64,000 nt of DNA from Stenotrophomonas sp. WZN-1. Lineage in GTDB: Bacteria > Pseudomonadota > Gammaproteobacteria > Xanthomonadales > Xanthomonadaceae. The notes beneath the pieces were generated by a model that saw only the letters and a list, made by a program, of their open reading frames with translations, had not been told where the DNA came from and made no database searches. The position numbers and the translations under genes were made by a program. Location of the stretch: positions 2,064,001 through 2,128,000 of the forward strand of contig NZ_CP021768.1 in the NCBI RefSeq assembly GCF_002192255.1, written 5' to 3'. Positions 1-9,243 of this stretch are shown here, one piece after another; positions within the stretch are counted from its first letter, which is position 1; each line of letters begins with the position of its first letter.

Positions 1-1
1 C

Positions 2-238
2 CGCGCGGCGATGGCGCAGGCGCCGGACAAGGCCCCGTTCCTGGCGTTGGTGGAAGACATCGCCGCGCACAGCGAGGAGTTCCGCCAGTGGTGGCCGGAG
101 CACGACGTGCGCCGGTTCGACGAAGGTGCGAAGAAGCTGAACCATCCCACGCGCGGGTTGCTGGACCTGCAGTACGTGGCGTTGGTGCCGGAGAGTCGGC
201 ACGATCTTTCCCTGGTGACCTACCTGCCGCGGAAGTAG
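2..238 (+). CDS. C-terminal fragment of an HTH regulator (MmyB-like ligand-binding domain), cut by the window edge
   Basis: The reading frame enters from the left edge and stops at 236-238. The visible ~78 residues (FLALVEDIAAHSEEFRQWW ... HDVRRF ... LDLQYVALVPE) resemble the end of the MmyB-like domain found at the C-terminus of XRE-type helix-turn-helix regulators: acidic and aromatic helices, then a HP.RG.LDL.Y strand pattern. The N-terminal DNA-binding part lies outside the window, so the start and the target genes are unknown. An in-frame ATG at 11 is probably internal. The stop is followed within two bases by a palindromic repeat element. The family assignment rests on this pattern only. 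Confidence 0.6.
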   Translation, partial: RAAMAQAPDKAPFLALVEDIAAHSEEFRQWWPEHDVRRFDEGAKKLNHPTRGLLDLQYVALVPESRHDLSLVTYLPRK

Positions 239-239
239 G

Positions 240-440
240 GGGTGTTCGGCAGGGCTTGCAGCCCTGCACCTGCTTCAAGCCGAAGCAACGGCAACAGCAA
301 CAGCGAGCTATCCGTAGGTTGGCGGGGCGGTGTCGGAGTGCGGGGACGCCGTAAACCCGTCCCTGGGGGCTTGGCAGCCGCATCCATGCGGCTGACACCC
401 CGCACTCCGACACCGCCCCACCTCTGACAATTTCCCGCGC
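240..440 (+). repeat. Long variable-arm hairpin repeat, copy A
   Basis: Composite palindromic element. Its parts in order are: a small hairpin (249-256 pairing 260-267, loop TGC); a CAACGGCAACAGCAACAG tract; a 22-bp perfect stem (324-345 with 398-419); and the trailing motif GACAATTTCCCGCG (426-439). The 52-nt loop holds a conserved core (GCCGTAAACCCGTCCCTGG) and an inner hairpin AGCCGCAT-CC-ATGCGGCT (376-393). Copies B, C and D share the core but have different arm sequences. Copies A and B face each other, so most of the gene-free stretch 239-866 is this inverted pair plus a GTAG palindrome at 449 and a smaller one at 516-536. No gene is seen there. Confidence 0.85.
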
Positions 441-448
441 GGTCTGTT

Positions 449-472
449 GTAGAGCCGAGCCGATGCTCGGCT
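449..472 (+). repeat. SMAG-type REP palindrome followed by a T run
   Basis: GTAG head, then stem AGCCGAGC / GCTCGGCT with loop CGAT. The run GTTTTTC follows directly, so it could also act as a simple terminator on the plus strand. GTAG-headed REP palindromes of this kind are abundant in S. maltophilia genomes. Confidence 0.75.
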
Positions 473-540
473 GTTTTTCGTTCCAGTTTCGAAACAGTCG
501 ATTCCGATGGAGATTCATCCACGCATGGCGTGGATGTCGT

Positions 541-745
541 ACAGATCGCGGGAAATTGTCGAAGGCGGGGTGGGTCCGGTTGCGGGGGCGTGAGCGCCAT
601 GGATGGCGCGACCGAGGCTACATGGATGTATTCACGCCGTACCCCGCAACCGGACCCACCCCGCCATCCCGCGGAATGCACGCTGTTGCCGTTGCCTTGG
701 TTTGAAGCCTCTGCGGGTGCAGGGCGCAGCCCTGCCGATAACCCC
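541..745 (-). repeat. Long variable-arm hairpin repeat, copy B (inverted relative to copy A)
   Basis: Same architecture as the element at 240-440 but on the opposite strand. The 24-bp perfect stem pairs 564-587 with 642-665; the loop is 54 nt and contains the ..CATCCATGG.. inner hairpin. Read on the minus strand, the CAACGGCAACAGC tract precedes the stem and GACAATTTCCCGCG follows it. The small outer hairpin is 719-725/729-735. The arm sequence differs from copy A, yet both arms of this copy match each other perfectly. Confidence 0.85.
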
Positions 746-866
746 ATTCAGGCAGGTAAGTGCAGGTCACAGGATAAGCAGACGCCTTGTTGCCTCCGCC
801 AATCGGGTCCACATTCCTGTGCAGGAGACGGGCCGCCGCCCGTTGTCGAGACAACAGGAGCCCTGC

Positions 867-2252
867 ATGTCCGCTGCCCCCACCACCGCTATTTCCCGCG
901 ATCCGGCCACAGGCCTGCAGATCGCCAGCCATCCCTTCGCCACCGATGCCGAGCTGGATGCGATCCTCGATCGCGGCCAGGCCGGTTTCGCTGCCTGGAG
1001 CGCCAGCAGCCTCGAACAGCGGGCGCAGGTGTTGCGCGCGATGGCGGGCGTACTGCGCAGTGACCGCGAGAAGCTGGCCGCGCTGGCCACCGCCGAGATG
1101 GGCAAGGTGCAGGCCGAATCGCTGGCCGAGATCGAGAAGTGCGCCGTGCTGTGCGACTGGTACGCAGACAACGGTGCGCAGTTCCTGCGCGACGAACCCA
1201 CCCAGGTGCCCGACGACAAGGCTTACGTGTCCTACCTGCCGCTGGGCGTGGTGCTGGGCATCATGCCGTGGAATTTCCCGTACTGGCAGGTGATGCGCGC
1301 GGCGGTGCCGATCCTGATGGGCGGCAACGGCTTCCTGCTGAAACCGGCCGAGAACATCGTCGGCACCGCGCAGCTGCTCGACGCCGCCTGGCGCGATGCT
1401 GGTCTGCCGGAAGGCACCTTCATCGCCGCCAACATCAGCCGCGACGGCACCAGCCGTGCGATCGCCGATGACCGCATCGCGGCCGTCACCCTGACCGGCA
1501 GTGTAGCCGCAGGCCGCAGCATCGCCGCCCAGGCCGGGCAGGCGCTGAAGAAGGTGGTACTGGAACTGGGCGGCTCGGACCCGTTCATCGTGCTGGCCGA
1601 CGCCGACCTCGATGCTGCGGTCGACGCCGCTGTGGCCTCGCGTTTCCAGAACACCGGGCAGGTCTGCATTGCCGGCAAGCGCATCATCGTTGAAGACGCG
1701 GTGTACGACCGCTTCGTGGCGCAGTTCTGCCAGAAGGTGCAGGCGCTGACCATCGGTAATGGTCGTGAAGCGGGCAACCGAATCGGCCCGATGGCGCGCC
1801 AAGACCTGCTGGAACAGCTGGATGCGCAGGTGCGCGCTTCGGTGGAGGCCGGTGCGCAGTTGCTGGTCGGTGGCCACCAGCTGGACCGCCCGGGTGCGTT
1901 CTATGCGCCCACCGTGCTGGCCGGCGTGGAACCGGGCATGCAGGCCTTCGATACCGAGACCTTCGGGCCGGTGGCCTCGATCAGCCGGGCCCGCGACGCC
2001 GACCATGCGGTGGAGCTGGCCAACCAGAGCGAATTCGGCCTCAGCGGCAACCTGTGGACCGGCGACCGCGCGCGGGCCATGCAGCTGGCGCGCCGGCTGC
2101 AGACCGGCGGCGTGTTCGTCAACGGCTTCTCCGCCTCGGATCCGCGCGTGCCGATCGGTGGCGTGAAGAAGAGCGGCTTCGGTCGCGAGCTCTCGCACTT
2201 CGGCATCCGTGAGTTCGTCAACGCGCAGACGGTGTGGTTCGACAAGCGTTGA
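867..2252 (+). CDS. NAD(P)-dependent succinate-semialdehyde dehydrogenase family protein
   Basis: Aldehyde dehydrogenase of 461 residues, the length of the short SSADH group (E. coli YneI/Sad-like). It would oxidise succinate semialdehyde or a related aldehyde to the acid in the cytoplasm. Visible signatures are the cofactor region PWNFPYWQVMR (134-144), LTGS (209-212), the general base Glu233 in LELGGSDPF and the nucleophile Cys267 in NTGQVCIAGKR. ATG at 867 is chosen because ACAGGAG lies 7 bp upstream and upstream codons run into the repeat element. The next gene (acetolactate-synthase-like) starts 63 bp downstream on the same strand, so the two may be cotranscribed. Exact substrate is inferred from family only. 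Confidence 0.85.
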   Translation: MSAAPTTAISRDPATGLQIASHPFATDAELDAILDRGQAGFAAWSASSLEQRAQVLRAMAGVLRSDREKLAALATAEMGKVQAESLAEIEKCAVLCDWYADNGAQFLRDEPTQVPDDKAYVSYLPLGVVLGIMPWNFPYWQVMRAAVPILMGGNGFLLKPAENIVGTAQLLDAAWRDAGLPEGTFIAANISRDGTSRAIADDRIAAVTLTGSVAAGRSIAAQAGQALKKVVLELGGSDPFIVLADADLDAAVDAAVASRFQNTGQVCIAGKRIIVEDAVYDRFVAQFCQKVQALTIGNGREAGNRIGPMARQDLLEQLDAQVRASVEAGAQLLVGGHQLDRPGAFYAPTVLAGVEPGMQAFDTETFGPVASISRARDADHAVELANQSEFGLSGNLWTGDRARAMQLARRLQTGGVFVNGFSASDPRVPIGGVKKSGFGRELSHFGIREFVNAQTVWFDKR

Positions 2253-2315
2253 CGCGCAGCTTCCATCCTTCCTGCAACGATCCACCATCAGTCCAGCGAA
2301 AAGGACGGCATTCCA

Positions 2316-3956
2316 ATGTCCAAGGGTTCAGACCTGCTCGTCGCCGCACTTGAGAACGAAGGCGTCGAGCGTATTTTCGGCATCCCCGGCGAAGAGAACC
2401 TCGATGTGGTCGAGTCGCTCCGCCATTCCAGCATCGAGCTGGTCATCACCCGCCACGAACAGGCGGCGGTGTTCATGGCGGCCACCTATGGCCGCCTGAC
2501 GGGGAAGCCCGGTGTATGCCTGGCCACGCTCGGCCCGGGTGCGCTCAACTTCACCACCGGCGCGGCCTATGCGCTGCTGGGTGCATGGCCGGTGATCATG
2601 ATCACTGGCCAGAAGGGCATCGTCGCCAGCAAGCAGGCGCGTTTCCAGATCGTCGACATCGTCGGCACGATGAAGCCGTTGACCAAGCAGGCACGGCAGA
2701 TCGTCTCGGCGCGCACCATTCCGACCATCGTCCGCGAGGCGTTCCGTGTCGCCCAGGAAGAGCGCCCGGGCCCGGTGTTGCTGGAGCTGCCCGAAGACAT
2801 CGCGGCCGATGAGGTCGAGGGCGTAGCGCTGATTCCGCCGCACGCGGTGGACCGGCCCATTGCCAGCCCGGAGGCGCTGGCTCGGGCGGCAGAGATCATC
2901 CGCAATGCCAAGCGGCCGTTGCTGATGATCGCTTCGGCGGCCTCGCGGCCGCAGTCCAGCGACGCGCTGTCGGCGTTCGTGCTGCGCGCCGGCATCCCGT
3001 TCTTCACAACGCAGATGGGCAAGGGCGCGGTGGCCGGTGGTTCGGGCCTGTACATGGGCACCGCGGCGTTGACCGAGCGCGACTACGTGCATATGGCGAT
3101 CGACCAGGCCGACGTGATCGTGACCATCGGCCACGAGGTCACCGAGAAACCGCCGTTCGTGATGCGCCCGGGTGGGCCGACCGTGATCCATATCGGCTAT
3201 TCGCAGGCGGCGGTGGAGCAGGTGTACTTCCCGCAGGTGGAAGTGATCGGTGACATCGGCCGTTCGCTGACCCAGCTTGCCGACCTCATCGAGGGCGCGG
3301 TGCCCAATGCCGCAGCGCTGCTGCCGCTGCGCGCGACCATCCTCGAGCACCTGGCCGACCGGGCCGAAGAGGCCGGGTTCACCCCGCAGCGGCTGGTGCA
3401 CGACGTGCGCCAGGTGATGCCGCCGGATGGCATCGTGGCGCTGGACAACGGCATGTACAAGATCTGGTTCGCGCGCAACTACCGCACTCAGGTGGCCAAT
3501 ACGCTGCTGCTGGACAACGCGCTGGCGACGATGGGCGCTGGCCTTCCGTCGGCGATCATGGCCTCGATCCTGTATCCGCAGCGGCGGGTGCTGGCGGTCT
3601 GTGGCGATGGCGGATTCATGATGAACAGCCAGGAGCTGGAGACCGCGCGCCGGCTGGGCCTGAACCTGGTGGTACTGATCCTCAACGACGGCGCCTACGG
3701 GATGATCCGCTGGAAGCAGGCGGTGGATGGTTTCACCGACTACGGCATGACCTTCAGCAACCCGGATTTCGTGAAGTATGCGGAGGCCTACGGCTGCAGG
3801 GGGCACGAGGTGACGGCGATCGAGCAGTTCATCCCGACGCTGGAGGCGGCCTTCAACGAGGGCGGGGTGCACCTGGTGTCGGTACCGATCGATTACTCGG
3901 AAAACCAGCGGGTGCTGGTGGATGAGCTGCGGCAGGCGTTCCCCGGGAACAGGTGA
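2316..3956 (+). CDS. Acetolactate synthase large-subunit-like ThDP enzyme (catabolic AlsS type)
   Basis: Protein of 546 residues with the full three-domain ThDP-enzyme layout. The N-terminal PYR domain carries IFGIPGEENLDVVESL and the catalytic Glu in RHEQAAVFMA (about residue 49). A central domain follows. The C-terminal PP domain has the GDGGFMMNSQELETA ... NDGAYGMIRWK cofactor motif. No ilvN/ilvH regulatory-subunit gene is adjacent, and similarity looks closest to stand-alone catabolic acetolactate synthases, which condense two pyruvates. A role in branched-chain biosynthesis cannot be excluded. It follows the aldehyde dehydrogenase gene and precedes lysS. Another ThDP decarboxylase activity is possible. 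Confidence 0.8.
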   Translation: MSKGSDLLVAALENEGVERIFGIPGEENLDVVESLRHSSIELVITRHEQAAVFMAATYGRLTGKPGVCLATLGPGALNFTTGAAYALLGAWPVIMITGQKGIVASKQARFQIVDIVGTMKPLTKQARQIVSARTIPTIVREAFRVAQEERPGPVLLELPEDIAADEVEGVALIPPHAVDRPIASPEALARAAEIIRNAKRPLLMIASAASRPQSSDALSAFVLRAGIPFFTTQMGKGAVAGGSGLYMGTAALTERDYVHMAIDQADVIVTIGHEVTEKPPFVMRPGGPTVIHIGYSQAAVEQVYFPQVEVIGDIGRSLTQLADLIEGAVPNAAALLPLRATILEHLADRAEEAGFTPQRLVHDVRQVMPPDGIVALDNGMYKIWFARNYRTQVANTLLLDNALATMGAGLPSAIMASILYPQRRVLAVCGDGGFMMNSQELETARRLGLNLVVLILNDGAYGMIRWKQAVDGFTDYGMTFSNPDFVKYAEAYGCRGHEVTAIEQFIPTLEAAFNEGGVHLVSVPIDYSENQRVLVDELRQAFPGNR

Positions 3957-3986
3957 GACCGGAGCAGGGCCGGCCGGTTCGCCCGT

Positions 3987-4037
3987 TAGGTGTCGACCTT
4001 GGTCGACACGCAGAGCGCCACCAAGGTTGGCGGCTAC
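3987..4037. repeat. Inverted pair of small REP-like palindromes upstream of lysS
   Basis: GTGTCGACC-TT-GGTCGACAC (3990-4009) is followed by CGCCACCAAGGTTGGCG (about 4016-4032) ending in GGCTACC, a common REP doublet layout with outward-facing TAGG/CTAC ends. It sits between the acetolactate-synthase-like gene and lysS and may terminate the former. Confidence 0.6.
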
Positions 4038-4066
4038 CGGGCCGGGGGCCGGGGGCCGGGGCGGGG

Positions 4067-4085
4067 CGGTTTTGGTATGCTGGGC
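4067..4085 (+). promoter_or_regulatory. Possible extended -10 promoter for lysS
   Basis: TTTTGGTATGCT (TATGCT at 4076-4081 with an extended TG) lies about 60 bp before the lysS ATG. The preceding sequence (about 4039-4068) is extremely G-rich, with four G-runs separated by CC, and offers no clear -35. Confidence 0.3.
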
Positions 4086-4139
4086 AACCGGCTGCGCCGG
4101 GCGCAGCATCCCCCCTCACTACACGATTCCCGCAGATCC

Positions 4140-5651
4140 ATGAGCGAAGCTACCGATACCCCCCCCGTCGACGAAAACAAGTTGATCGCCGAGCGCCGTG
4201 AGAAACTCAAAGCGCTGCGTGGGCAGGGCATCGCGTACCCGAACGACTTCCGTCGCGAGGACTTCGCCGGCCGCCTGCAGGAAGAATTCGCCGACGCGGA
4301 ACAGTGGACCGCCGAGGCCCTGGAAGGCAACGGCCGCCAGGTGAAGATGGCGGGCCGCCTGATGGCCAAGCGCATCATGGGCAAGGCCAGCTTCGCGCAG
4401 ATCCAGGACGAGTCCGGCCGCATCCAGCTGTTCCTGCAGGGTGCGGCGCTGGGCGATGCCTACACTGCCTTCAAGGGCTGGGACGTGGGCGACATCATCG
4501 CCGTCGAAGGCGGCCTGACCCGAACCAAGACCGGCGAACTGTCGGTCAAGGCCGAATCGATCCGCCTGCTGACCAAGTCGCTGCGCCCGTTGCCGGACAA
4601 GTGGCATGGCCTGGCCGACGTCGAGCAGCGTTACCGCCAGCGTTACGTCGACCTGATCGTGACCCCGGAGTCGCGCGCGGTGTTCATCAAGCGCTCGAAG
4701 ATCATCCGCGCCATGCGCGCGTGGCTGGACAACCGCGACTTCCTGGAAGTCGAGACGCCGATGATGCATTACATCCCCGGCGGCGCGGCGGCCAAGCCGT
4801 TCACCACCCACCACAATGCGCTGGACCTGGACCTCTACCTGCGCGTGGCGCCGGAGCTGTACCTCAAGCGCTTGACCGTGGGTGGCCTGGAGCGCGTGTA
4901 CGAGATCAACCGCAACTTCCGCAACGAAGGCGTCAGCACCCGCCACAACCCGGAATTCACCATGATGGAGCTGTACGAGGCCTATGCCACGTACAACGAG
5001 ATCATGGACCTGACCGAAGGCGTGATCCGTGACGTGGCCACGACGGTCAACGGCAGCACCGAGGTGGAGTGGGATGGCGCGAAGATCGACCTGGGCCCGG
5101 CGTTCCGCCGCTGGCGCATGGACGAGGCGGTCCGTCACCACAACCCGGAAATCTCCGCCGCCGACTGCACCGACCGAGATGCGCTGCTGCGCCATTGCGA
5201 GCGCTTGAATATCCGCGTCAAGCCGTCCTATGGCTGGGGCAAGCTGCTGCTGGAGATCTTCGAGGCCACTGTCGAGCACACCCTGATCCAGCCGACCTTC
5301 ATCACCGATCACCCGGTGGAGGTCTCGCCGCTGGCCCGTGCCAACGACAACGATCCGGGCTACACCGACCGCTTCGAGCTGTTCGTCAATGGCAAGGAGC
5401 TGGCCAATGGCTTCTCCGAGCTGAACGATCCGGAAGACCAGGCCCAGCGCTTCCAGGCCCAGGTGGCCGCGAAGGAGGGGGGGGACGACGAGGCCATGCA
5501 TTACGATGCCGACTACATCCGTGCGCTGGAGTACGGCATGGCCCCGACCGGCGGCCTGGGCATCGGTGTCGATCGCCTGGTGATGCTGCTGACCGGCAGC
5601 AGCTCGATCCGTGACGTGCTGCTGTTCCCGTACATGCGTCCGGAGCAGTAA
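4140..5651 (+). CDS. lysS: Lysyl-tRNA synthetase, class II
   Basis: Charges tRNA-Lys with lysine in the cytoplasm; 503 residues, normal for the bacterial class II enzyme. The N-terminal OB-fold anticodon-binding domain (about residues 60-160, [19 protein letters not shown]) is followed by the catalytic core. The core carries motif 2 ([20 protein letters not shown], with ELYEAY) and motif 3 ([15 protein letters not shown] near the end). ATG at 4140 gives the usual start (MSEATDTPP); the frame is open further upstream only across G-rich and palindromic DNA. In many relatives lysS follows prfB. Here an acetolactate-synthase-like gene is immediately upstream instead. It lies next to the rpf cluster, as in xanthomonads. 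Confidence 0.95.
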   Translation: MSEATDTPPVDENKLIAERREKLKALRGQGIAYPNDFRREDFAGRLQEEFADAEQWTAEALEGNGRQVKMAGRLMAKRIMGKASFAQIQDESGRIQLFLQGAALGDAYTAFKGWDVGDIIAVEGGLTRTKTGELSVKAESIRLLTKSLRPLPDKWHGLADVEQRYRQRYVDLIVTPESRAVFIKRSKIIRAMRAWLDNRDFLEVETPMMHYIPGGAAAKPFTTHHNALDLDLYLRVAPELYLKRLTVGGLERVYEINRNFRNEGVSTRHNPEFTMMELYEAYATYNEIMDLTEGVIRDVATTVNGSTEVEWDGAKIDLGPAFRRWRMDEAVRHHNPEISAADCTDRDALLRHCERLNIRVKPSYGWGKLLLEIFEATVEHTLIQPTFITDHPVEVSPLARANDNDPGYTDRFELFVNGKELANGFSELNDPEDQAQRFQAQVAAKEGGDDEAMHYDADYIRALEYGMAPTGGLGIGVDRLVMLLTGSSSIRDVLLFPYMRPEQ

Positions 5652-5676
5652 GTCGTCTTTTTGACTCCTGATTGTG

Positions 5677-5703
5677 CGCGCCGTCCCGAAACGAGACGGC
5701 GCG
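5677..5703 (+). terminator. Hairpin after lysS
   Basis: CGCGCCGTC / GACGGCGCG stem of 9 bp, loop CCGAAACGA. No U-tract follows, so it may be a weak terminator or an mRNA 3'-end stabiliser. Confidence 0.5.
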
Positions 5704-5856
5704 ATTGACGCCTCTCGCACTCGGCGTATCGTTATTGCACTACCTTGACGCCTGTTGTGGCTTGATCGGCGGCAGGGGGAGTGCACAGTGTGGAGAGCCC
5801 GCTTCACAATGTGATGACGATCATGAACCGGGACGCATGACACGGGAGTCAGGCCG

Positions 5857-7002
5857 ATGCAGGGTGCGAGCGTTCGCAGCGGCAGAGTATCCTCGCCTGC
5901 TGATGATCCAGCATGGTCGAGAAACCAGGCAGAGTACGCGTTGAACATCGTCATTGTTGACGACCAGACTTCCGCCCGGACGATGCTGCGTCACGTCATC
6001 GAGGACATCGCGCCGGAACTGAGCGTGTATGACTTCGGCGATCCGCTGACCGCATTGGCGTGGTGCGAAGCGCATCCGGTCGACCTGCTGCTACTCGATT
6101 ACCGCATGCCCGAGATGGACGGGCTGGAATTCGCCCGCCGTTTCCGTCGCCTGCCGAAGCACCGCGACATTCCGGTGATCCTGATCACCGTGGTCGGCGA
6201 CGAGCCGATCCGGCAGGCCGCGCTGGAAGCGGGTGTCATCGACTTCCTGGTCAAGCCGATCCGCCCGCGCGAACTACGTGCGCGCTGCTACAACCTGTTG
6301 CAGCTGCGGCAGCAGACCGAGAACGTGAAGCAGCGGGCGTTGTCGCTGGAACAGCGCCTGCTGGCCAGCATGCATGAAGTCGAAGAGCGGGAGCGCGAGA
6401 CGCTGTCGCGGCTGGCGCGTGCGATCGAGTTCCGTGATGCCGGCACCAGCGCCTACCTGGAACGCATGGCGCGCGTGGCCGGCCTGATCGCCGACCAGCT
6501 CGGGCTGCCCGAAGAGGAAGTGCGCCTGATCGAGATGGCCGCGCCGCTGCACGACATGGGCAAGATCGCTATCCCCGATGCGGTGCTGCTCAAACAGGGC
6601 AAGCTCAACGAGGAGGAGCTGGCGATCATGCGCCGGCACCCGCGCATTGGCCATGAACTGCTGAGCGGCAGCCAGAATCGCTTCATCCAGGTTGGCGCGT
6701 TGATCGCACTGCGTCATCATGAGCGCTATGACGGCAGTGGCTATCCCGATGGGCTGGTCGGCGACGCGATTCCGCTGGAAGCGCGCATCGTGGCCGTTGC
6801 TGATGTCTTCGACGCCCTGATATCCCCCCGTCCGTACAAGGAAGCATGGACCATGGAAGCCACCCTGGCTTATCTCTACGCCCAGCGTGGCCGCCTGTTC
6901 GACCCCCGATGCGTGGACGCGCTGCTGCGCGGCCGTGAACAGCTGGACCAGATCTGCGCCGAGCATTCGATGGCGTCCGCGCGCCCGGGGCTGGGCGCGT
7001 GA
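5857..7002 (+). CDS. rpfG: RpfG: response regulator with HD-GYP cyclic-di-GMP phosphodiesterase
   Basis: Output protein of the DSF quorum-sensing system: RpfC phosphorylates it and its HD-GYP domain degrades cyclic di-GMP. Residues 30-145 form the receiver domain with acidic residues DD (35-36) and phosphoacceptor Asp81 in LLLLDYRMPEMDG. Residues about 180-370 are the HD-GYP domain with HD at 232-233 (LHDMGKIAIPD) and HHERYDGSGYPDGL (GYP 295-297), so the catalytic motif is intact. Length 381 matches xanthomonad RpfG. ATG 5857 is the longest start and keeps the family's N-terminal extension; TTG 5941 is an alternative. It overlaps rpfC by 4 bp, implying coupled translation. Confidence 0.95.
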   Translation: MQGASVRSGRVSSPADDPAWSRNQAEYALNIVIVDDQTSARTMLRHVIEDIAPELSVYDFGDPLTALAWCEAHPVDLLLLDYRMPEMDGLEFARRFRRLPKHRDIPVILITVVGDEPIRQAALEAGVIDFLVKPIRPRELRARCYNLLQLRQQTENVKQRALSLEQRLLASMHEVEERERETLSRLARAIEFRDAGTSAYLERMARVAGLIADQLGLPEEEVRLIEMAAPLHDMGKIAIPDAVLLKQGKLNEEELAIMRRHPRIGHELLSGSQNRFIQVGALIALRHHERYDGSGYPDGLVGDAIPLEARIVAVADVFDALISPRPYKEAWTMEATLAYLYAQRGRLFDPRCVDALLRGREQLDQICAEHSMASARPGLGA

Positions 7003-9173
7003 AACGGCTGTTGTCGCAGCTGCGGCTGCGCCTGTCCCAGCGCCAGGACAGTGAGCACGGCCAGCAGATCGTCCGCATTGTCCTGATCAGCCTGATCCTG
7101 GCCTACGTGCTGTTGCCGGCGCCACGCCACGATCTGCCGCACACGCAGTACGTGGGCGTGCTGGCGATCGTGCTGACCGGCCTGAGCCTGTCGCTGCTGC
7201 TGTTCGGTTGGCTGCTGTGGCGGCCGGCACGTTCCGATCCACGCCGCGTGCTGGGCATGCTGGCCGACTATGGCCTGATTGCTGCCGGCATGGTGCAGAT
7301 GGGTGAGCCGCTGGCCTGGGTCTACATCGTGGTGATGTGGGTGACGGTCGGCAACGGCATGCGCTTTGGCAACCACTACCTGTACGTGGCGGTGGCCATG
7401 GCGATGGTGAGCTTCGGATGCACCGTGCTGCTGACCCCGTACTGGCAGCAGAACTTCCGCCTGGCCATCGGCCTCTGGCTCGGCCTGGCCGCGGTGCCGC
7501 TGTACTTCTCGACGCTGCTGCGGCAGTTGACCGAAGCGATGGCCGAGGCGCGTCGCGCCAGCGAGGCCAAGAGTCGTTTCCTGGCCAACATGAGCCATGA
7601 GTTCCGCACGCCGTTGAACGGTCTCAACGGCATGACCGAAGTGCTGGCGACCACGCGCCTGGACGACGAGCAACGCGAGTGCCTCAACACCATCCAGGCG
7701 TCATCGCGCAGCCTGCTGGCGCTGGTGGAGGAAGTGCTGGACATCTCGGCCATCGAAGCCGGCAAGCTGCGCGTGGTGGCTGAAGATTTCGCCGTGACCG
7801 ATGTGATCCAGGCGATCGGGCTGATCCTGCTGCCGCAGGCGAAGGCCAAACGGCTGGACTACCGGGTGAAGGTCGCCGACGGCGTGCCGCCACGCGTACG
7901 CGGCGATGTCGGGCACCTGCGCCAGATCCTGCTGAACCTGGCCGGCAATGCGATCAAGTTCACCGACCATGGCCGGGTCGAGATCCGTGTTGGCGTCGTC
8001 CAGGCGGACACCAATGGCGCGGTGCGGCTGCGCTTCGACATCCTCGATACCGGCATCGGCGTGGCGCCGGCCATGCGTGCACGGCTGTTCGACGCCTTCG
8101 AGCAGGCTGACGTCAGCATGGCGCGCCGCCACGAAGGCACCGGCCTGGGCACGACCATCGCCAAGGGCCTGGTCGAGGCCATGGACGGCGACATCGGCTA
8201 TCTGGAAAACCTGCCGCGCGGCAGCCACTTCTGGGTCGAACTGCCCTTCGCGCCGCCGCAGCCGCTGGTGCCGGGCGCGGTGCCGAGCCTGACCGGCGAC
8301 GAAGACGTGGGGCCGGGCGGCAACGTGATCGCCTTTGCCGATCCGTTCCTGCGCCATCGCGCCCGCGTGCGAAGCATGCAGATCCTGGTGGCCGACGACC
8401 ACGAAGCCAACCGCATGGTCCTGCAGCGCCTGCTGCAGAAGGCCGGCCACCGCGTGCTGTGCGTGGATGGCGGTGAGGCGGTGCTGGATGCACTGGCCGA
8501 CAGCGAGTTCGACGCGGTCATCGTCGATCTGCACATGCCGGGCATGAGCGGGCTGGACATGCTCAAGGAGCTGCGGGTCATGCAGGCCGGCGGTGGCCCG
8601 CGCACACCGGTGCTGGTGCTCAGCGCCGATGTCACGCCCGAGGCGATCCAGCGCTGCACCCAGGCCGGTGCGCATGCCTTCCTGGCCAAGCCCGTGGTGG
8701 CGGTACGCCTGCTCGATACCCTGGCCGAGATCGCCAACAACGCCCAGTTGAAGACCATGGCCGCGCCGGTGGTGCGGCCGGCAGCGCTGCAGGATGGGGT
8801 GCTCGACAGCAGTGTGCTGGACGAACTGGCCTCGCTGGGCATGGGCGAGGGCTTCGAGCGCGAGTTCATCCGCCAGTGCCTGGAGGATGTGGCGGGCTGC
8901 ATGGGCAAGGCCGAGCAGGCCGGCGAGGCTGCGCGCTGGGATGCGTTCCGTGAACAGTCCCATGCGATCAAGGGCGTGGCCAGCAATCTTGGCCTGATGC
9001 GCGCGTCGAACCGTGCCGGTGAGCTGATGCGGATGGCCGACTGGCAGCTCAAGACCGAATGGCGTCCGCGCCTGGACATCCTGCAGGACGCGATCAAGGA
9101 AGGCCGGCGCGCGCTGGAGGCACGGGCCGAACGCCGCGTGCGTGGTGCTGCTGATGATGGTGAGGCGCGCTGA
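6999..9173 (+). CDS. rpfC: RpfC: hybrid sensor kinase for DSF
   Basis: Inner-membrane sensor of diffusible signal factor that also binds and restrains RpfF. It has 724 residues from a GTG that overlaps the rpfG stop (GTGA). The N-terminal ~175 residues hold five or six hydrophobic segments (about 24-41, 51-74, 84-101, 105-121, 127-146, 153-173). Then come HisKA with His200 in [12 protein letters not shown], an ATPase domain, a receiver with Asp510 ([10 protein letters not shown]) and an Hpt domain with His655 ([10 protein letters not shown]). The short membrane domain is like Xanthomonas RpfC, as opposed to the longer ten-segment input region reported for one S. maltophilia rpf variant. Confidence 0.95.
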   Translation: MKRLLSQLRLRLSQRQDSEHGQQIVRIVLISLILAYVLLPAPRHDLPHTQYVGVLAIVLTGLSLSLLLFGWLLWRPARSDPRRVLGMLADYGLIAAGMVQMGEPLAWVYIVVMWVTVGNGMRFGNHYLYVAVAMAMVSFGCTVLLTPYWQQNFRLAIGLWLGLAAVPLYFSTLLRQLTEAMAEARRASEAKSRFLANMSHEFRTPLNGLNGMTEVLATTRLDDEQRECLNTIQASSRSLLALVEEVLDISAIEAGKLRVVAEDFAVTDVIQAIGLILLPQAKAKRLDYRVKVADGVPPRVRGDVGHLRQILLNLAGNAIKFTDHGRVEIRVGVVQADTNGAVRLRFDILDTGIGVAPAMRARLFDAFEQADVSMARRHEGTGLGTTIAKGLVEAMDGDIGYLENLPRGSHFWVELPFAPPQPLVPGAVPSLTGDEDVGPGGNVIAFADPFLRHRARVRSMQILVADDHEANRMVLQRLLQKAGHRVLCVDGGEAVLDALADSEFDAVIVDLHMPGMSGLDMLKELRVMQAGGGPRTPVLVLSADVTPEAIQRCTQAGAHAFLAKPVVAVRLLDTLAEIANNAQLKTMAAPVVRPAALQDGVLDSSVLDELASLGMGEGFEREFIRQCLEDVAGCMGKAEQAGEAARWDAFREQSHAIKGVASNLGLMRASNRAGELMRMADWQLKTEWRPRLDILQDAIKEGRRALEARAERRVRGAADDGEAR

Positions 9174-9190
9174 ACGGTGGAGGGGCTCCT

Positions 9191-9218
9191 AAAAAAAGCC
9201 CGGTGGCCAACCGGGCTT
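9191..9218 (-). terminator. Rho-independent terminator of rpfF
   Basis: On the minus strand the stem AAGCCCGGT / ACCGGGCTT (loop of 5) runs straight into seven T residues. It sits 25 bp beyond the rpfF stop and 18 bp beyond the convergent rpfC stop, separating the two convergent units. Confidence 0.9.
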
Positions 9219-9243
9219 GAACCCATCCTGGGGGAGGGATGAA

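Noticed and set aside
240-745. Possible CRISPR or tandem-repeat array
   Set aside because: The repeats are two inverted copies of one palindromic element with no regular spacers and no cas genes.
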